From NCBI GenBank assembly GCA_014380545.1, contig JACMJP010000414.1, positions 1 through 8,924 on the forward strand: DNA of 8,924 bases, in the 5' to 3' direction. The number at the start of each line of letters is the position of its first letter. The stretch's first letter is position 1. Positions 6,561-8,924 of the stretch are shown piece after piece. Both the position numbers and the translations under genes were made by a program. The stretch is from Chitinophagales bacterium. GTDB lineage: Bacteria > Bacteroidota > Bacteroidia > Chitinophagales > BACL12. The notes under the pieces were generated by a model. The model was not told the origin of the DNA. It did no database searches and saw only the letters and a list, made by a program, of their open reading frames with translations.

Positions 6561-7550
6561 ATGCATAAAACTCTTGCAGCTATTACCGGAGTTGGTGGTT
6601 ATGTTCCTGAATACAGGCTCACAAATGCTGAACTCGAAAAAATGGTTGATACCAATGATGAGTGGATAATGACCCGCACTGGTATTAAAGAGCGCCGGAT
6701 ATTAAAAGGCGAAGGCTTAGCTACAAGCGATATGTGTGTGCATGCAGTTAGAAACCTCTTACAAAAAACCGGAAATAAAGCGACAGACATTGAAATGCTG
6801 ATTGTTGCTACAACCACTCCCGATCATCAGTTTCCTGCAACTGCAAATATTACTTGTGATAAACTTGGATGCAATCATATTCTCAGTTTTGATATCAGTG
6901 CTGCATGTAGCGGATTTTTATATGCTCTTACAACAGCATCAAAATTTATTGAAACCGGTACCTTTAAAAAAGTTGTAGTTGTTGGCGCAGATAAAATGTC
7001 TTCTATTATTAATTACCAGGATAGAACCACCTGTGTAATTTTTGGTGACGGTGCGGGTGCTGTTTTATTAGAGCCAAATAATGATGGATTAGGTTTAATA
7101 GATTCAGTTTTAAAAACCGATGGTTCCGGAAGGTTTTATTTACATCAGAAGGCAGGTGGTTCAGCAAAACCTGCTTCTCATGAAACGGTAGATAGTTTGG
7201 AACATAGTGTTTACCAGGAAGGAAAAACAGTCTTCAAGTTTGCAGTGAAAAACATGGCCGATGTTGCGGAGGAAATAATGAAGCGTAATAATTTAAGCAG
7301 CGATGATATATCCTGGCTTGTTCCGCACCAGGCTAACCTGAGAATTATTGATGCGACTGCTGAACGAATGGGAATTCCAAGAGAGAAAGTAATGATAAAT
7401 ATTGAAAAATACGGAAATACTACTGCAGGAACATTGCCTCTTTGTTTATGGGAATGGGAACCGCAATTAAAGAAAGGAGATAATATTGTGCTTGCAGCTT
7501 TTGGCGGAGGGTTTACATGGGGAGCAACTTATATTAAATGGGCGTATTAA
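6561..7550 (+). CDS. fabH: 3-oxoacyl-ACP synthase III (KAS III, FabH)
   Basis: FabH starts fatty-acid synthesis by condensing an acyl-CoA primer (acetyl-CoA or a branched primer) with malonyl-ACP. The 329-residue protein has the full catalytic triad: Cys116 in DISAACSGF, His256 in VPHQANLRI and Asn286 in KYGNTTAG. The His-to-Asn spacing of 30 equals that of E. coli FabH. Other family marks are ITGVGGYVPE near the start, TNDEWIMTRTGIKERR (31-46) for CoA binding, GDGAGAVLL (162-170), and the C-terminal GGGFTWGATYIKW. The initiator ATG at 6561 is well placed and no longer frame exists. Iso-fatty acids are common in Bacteroidota, so a branched primer is plausible, but the sequence does not decide it. 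It lies in line with accB and accC, whose product supplies the malonyl unit. Confidence 0.97.
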   Translation: MHKTLAAITGVGGYVPEYRLTNAELEKMVDTNDEWIMTRTGIKERRILKGEGLATSDMCVHAVRNLLQKTGNKATDIEMLIVATTTPDHQFPATANITCDKLGCNHILSFDISAACSGFLYALTTASKFIETGTFKKVVVVGADKMSSIINYQDRTTCVIFGDGAGAVLLEPNNDGLGLIDSVLKTDGSGRFYLHQKAGGSAKPASHETVDSLEHSVYQEGKTVFKFAVKNMADVAEEIMKRNNLSSDDISWLVPHQANLRIIDATAERMGIPREKVMINIEKYGNTTAGTLPLCLWEWEPQLKKGDNIVLAAFGGGFTWGATYIKWAY

Positions 7551-7687
7551 AATGCGCTAATGAAATGCAATAGATGAAAAAGAAATTCGAAATTGCAAAA
7601 TCAAAAATACCTGATATAAAATAAATCGAAAAATAAATTACTCAAAGACTATTAAAGATTAACCGATAACTTAATAACAAAAAACTC
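7551..7687 (+). other. AT-rich spacer between fabH and efp
   Basis: This 137-bp gap is the longest between plus-strand genes here. I see no TAnnTTTG promoter element, no strong hairpin and no Shine-Dalgarno before the efp ATG. It contains a 16-codon frame (7574-7624, MKKKFEIAKSKIPDIK) that has no supporting evidence. It may hold an unrecognised promoter or an mRNA leader for efp. Confidence 0.4.
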
Positions 7688-8251
7688 ATGGCAACAACCT
7701 CAGAAATTAGAAACGGGCTTTGTATCGAATTGAATAAAGACATTTGGCAGGTTGTTGAATTTCAGCATGTGAAACCCGGAAAAGGAAATGCATTTGTTCG
7801 GGCAAAATTGAAAAGCCTTACCTCAGGTAAAGTTGTTGAAAATACTTTCCCATCAGGTGCATCATTAGAAGTTGTAAGAATTGAAAGAAGAACCTTTCAA
7901 TACTTATATAAAGATGAAACAGGGTATACTTTCATGAACAATGAAACTTTCGACCAAATAACATTACCTGATGCTATGGTTGATGCTAAAGAACTTATTA
8001 AAGAAGGACTTGAGGTTGATATTTTATTTCATGCTTCAGAAGAAAGACCTTTATTTTGCGAATTACCTGATAATGTAATTCTTGAAGTTGTGGAAGCTGA
8101 AATGGCAGTAAAAGGAAATACATCGAACAACGCATATAAAAAAGCAATTGTTGAAACAGGCGCTGAGATTATGGTGCCCTTATTTGTTGAACCGGGTACA
8201 AAAATTAAAATAGATACTAATACCTTTGAATATCTTGAACGAGTAAAATAA
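7688..8251 (+). CDS. efp: Elongation factor P
   Basis: EF-P binds ribosomes stalled at consecutive prolines, between the P and E sites, and promotes peptide-bond formation. The 187-residue length is standard. The N-terminal KOW-like domain carries the tRNA-facing loop HVKPGKGNAF (27-36), with Lys32 at the tip. That is the residue that is modified with beta-lysine in E. coli (Lys34 there) and with 5-aminopentanol in Bacillus. The arginine of the rhamnosylated subtype is not present. The middle OB domain and the C-terminal OB domain (ELPDNVILEVVEAE, then NTSNNAYKKAIVETGA and VPLFVEPGTKIKIDT) are intact. No modification gene lies nearby. accB starts 9 bp after the stop, so the two are almost certainly cotranscribed. 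Confidence 0.98.
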   Translation: MATTSEIRNGLCIELNKDIWQVVEFQHVKPGKGNAFVRAKLKSLTSGKVVENTFPSGASLEVVRIERRTFQYLYKDETGYTFMNNETFDQITLPDAMVDAKELIKEGLEVDILFHASEERPLFCELPDNVILEVVEAEMAVKGNTSNNAYKKAIVETGAEIMVPLFVEPGTKIKIDTNTFEYLERVK

Positions 8252-8260
8252 CCACAAACT

Positions 8261-8755
8261 ATGGACTTTAAAGAAATTCAGGAGCTCATTCGCATGGTAA
8301 ATAAACATAGCATTGCAGAGCTAACCGTTGAAAACCAGAACTTCAAAATAAAAATAAAAACAGCACTTGCTAACTCAGGTGTTACACAGGTTCCTGTAAT
8401 GATGCCCGTTCAGCAACAATCTCTAGCGGTTCCGCAGGCTCCTGCAAACCAGGAAAAAACAGCAAAAATTGAAGATGCAGGTGCAAAAACAGAAACAGCA
8501 AATGCAGACGGAAATACAATAACAATTAAATCACCTATAGTAGGAACATTCTATCGTTCACCGGGAGTGGATAAAGATGTATTTGTAAAAGTGGGTGATG
8601 AAATACAAGTTGGTTCTGTTCTCTGCATAATTGAAGCAATGAAACTATTTAATGAGATTGAAAGTGAACATGAGGGTAAAATTGTAAAGATCTTAGTTGA
8701 AGATGCAAGCCCTGTAGAATTTGATCAGCCATTATTTTTAATAGAACCGAAATAA
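8261..8755 (+). CDS. accB: Acetyl-CoA carboxylase biotin carboxyl carrier protein (BCCP)
   Basis: BCCP carries the biotin that AccC carboxylates and AccA/AccD use to make malonyl-CoA, the committed step of fatty-acid synthesis. The 164-residue protein has a helical N-terminal part (MDFKEIQELIRMVNKHSIAELTVE) that binds AccC in relatives, and a Pro/Ala/Gln-rich flexible linker at about 44-85. The biotinyl domain covers 86-164, with SPIVGTFYRSPG (91-102) and the biotinylation motif EAMK at 125-128, where Lys128 is the acceptor. KLFNEIESE after it is the usual continuation, and FYRSPG is characteristic of the bacterial BCCP 'thumb' region. It is 9 bp from efp and 118 bp from accC. Confidence 0.98.
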   Translation: MDFKEIQELIRMVNKHSIAELTVENQNFKIKIKTALANSGVTQVPVMMPVQQQSLAVPQAPANQEKTAKIEDAGAKTETANADGNTITIKSPIVGTFYRSPGVDKDVFVKVGDEIQVGSVLCIIEAMKLFNEIESEHEGKIVKILVEDASPVEFDQPLFLIEPK

Positions 8756-8764
8756 ATTTTTTAA

Positions 8765-8860
8765 CGTCATTGCGATAGTTGATGCAAATAAAAAATAAAC
8801 ATTCGTCAACTTGAAGCAATCTCTTCATTAAAAACAGATTGCTTCGTCCCTCGCAACTCA
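8765..8860. repeat. REP/MITE-like palindromic element between accB and accC
   Basis: The gap contains a perfect 10-bp inverted repeat, GAAGCAATCT (8813-8822) and AGATTGCTTC (8836-8845), around a 13-base loop. It is enclosed by TTGCGA (8770-8775) and TCGCAA (8851-8856). A second, weaker hairpin pairs GTTGA (8778-8782) with TCAAC (8806-8810). The words CGTCATTGCGA, GAAGCAATCT and GATTGCTTCGTCCCTCGCAA match an intergenic palindrome I recall as frequent in many bacterial genomes, including Bacteroidota. That recollection cannot be checked here. The folding is visible directly; mobile or repetitive nature is inference from resemblance. Confidence 0.65.
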
Positions 8861-8873
8861 TTCTATAAAGTTC

Positions 8874-8924
8874 ATGTTTAAAAAAATACTTATAGCTAAC
8901 AGAGGAGAGATTGCATTGCGGATT
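8874..8924 (+). CDS. accC: Acetyl-CoA carboxylase biotin carboxylase subunit, N-terminus only
   Basis: The final 51 bases encode MFKKILIANRGEIALRI, the invariant opening of biotin carboxylase (KILIANRGEIA), which carboxylates the biotin on AccB using ATP and bicarbonate. The gene runs off the right edge, so about 17 of the usual 450 or so residues are visible. Its place after accB is the standard order. Pyruvate and propionyl-CoA carboxylases share this N-terminus, but the accB neighbour makes AccC by far the likeliest. Confidence 0.92.
   Translation, partial: MFKKILIANRGEIALRI

Noticed and set aside
6481..6817. Frames at 6481-6669 (+) and 6599-6817 (-) over the rpmF end and fabH start
   Set aside because: Out-of-frame or antisense to rpmF and fabH, whose frames carry intact family motifs.
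7574..7624. 16-codon frame (MKKKFEIAKSKIPDIK) between fabH and efp
   Set aside because: Too short, Lys-rich as expected by chance in A-rich DNA, no ribosome-binding site and no regulatory-peptide hallmark.
8649..8861. 70-codon minus-strand frame over the end of accB and the palindromic element
   Set aside because: Antisense to the biotinyl domain and continuing through the repeat; no domain evidence.

Overview
The window looks like an ordinary chromosomal stretch from a member of the Bacteroidota, most likely of the Chitinophagales/Saprospirales type. The evidence is AT-rich DNA, a TonB-dependent receptor with an N-terminal carboxypeptidase-regulatory-like domain, weak or absent Shine-Dalgarno sequences, promoter elements of the Bacteroidota TTTG / TAnnTTTG type, and the gene order DUF177-rpmF-fabH-efp-accB-accC. 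Lineage is inferred from the protein sequences and layout, not from a search.

Minus-strand half (1-4177): a large TonB-dependent outer-membrane receptor runs off the left edge. Its 150-bp upstream region holds a candidate promoter, a short hairpin with a U tract, and a set of GTCA motifs spaced at multiples of about 11 bp. Upstream of that lie a D-2-hydroxyacid dehydrogenase and rsmA (16S rRNA dimethyladenosine transferase), 25 bp apart. A well-formed promoter for the dehydrogenase overlaps the rsmA stop codon.

Plus-strand half (4234-8924): pdxA (pyridoxal-phosphate synthesis) starts 56 bp from rsmA, head to head. It is followed by a hotdog-fold thioesterase with a TTG start. Next comes a translation and fatty-acid cluster: DUF177/YceD protein, rpmF (L32), fabH, efp, accB, and the first 17 codons of accC at the right edge. 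FabH and AccB/AccC cover the start of fatty-acid synthesis (malonyl-CoA formation and the first condensation), while DUF177, L32 and EF-P serve the ribosome. A palindromic REP/MITE-like element sits between accB and accC.

I found no CRISPR array, transposase, phage gene, toxin-antitoxin pair, tRNA or rRNA. I see no convincing undescribed multi-gene system. The observations most worth checking are non-coding: the helically phased repeats upstream of the receptor, the structured element between accB and accC, and the promoter inside the end of rsmA. No gene-free stretch exceeds 300 bp.
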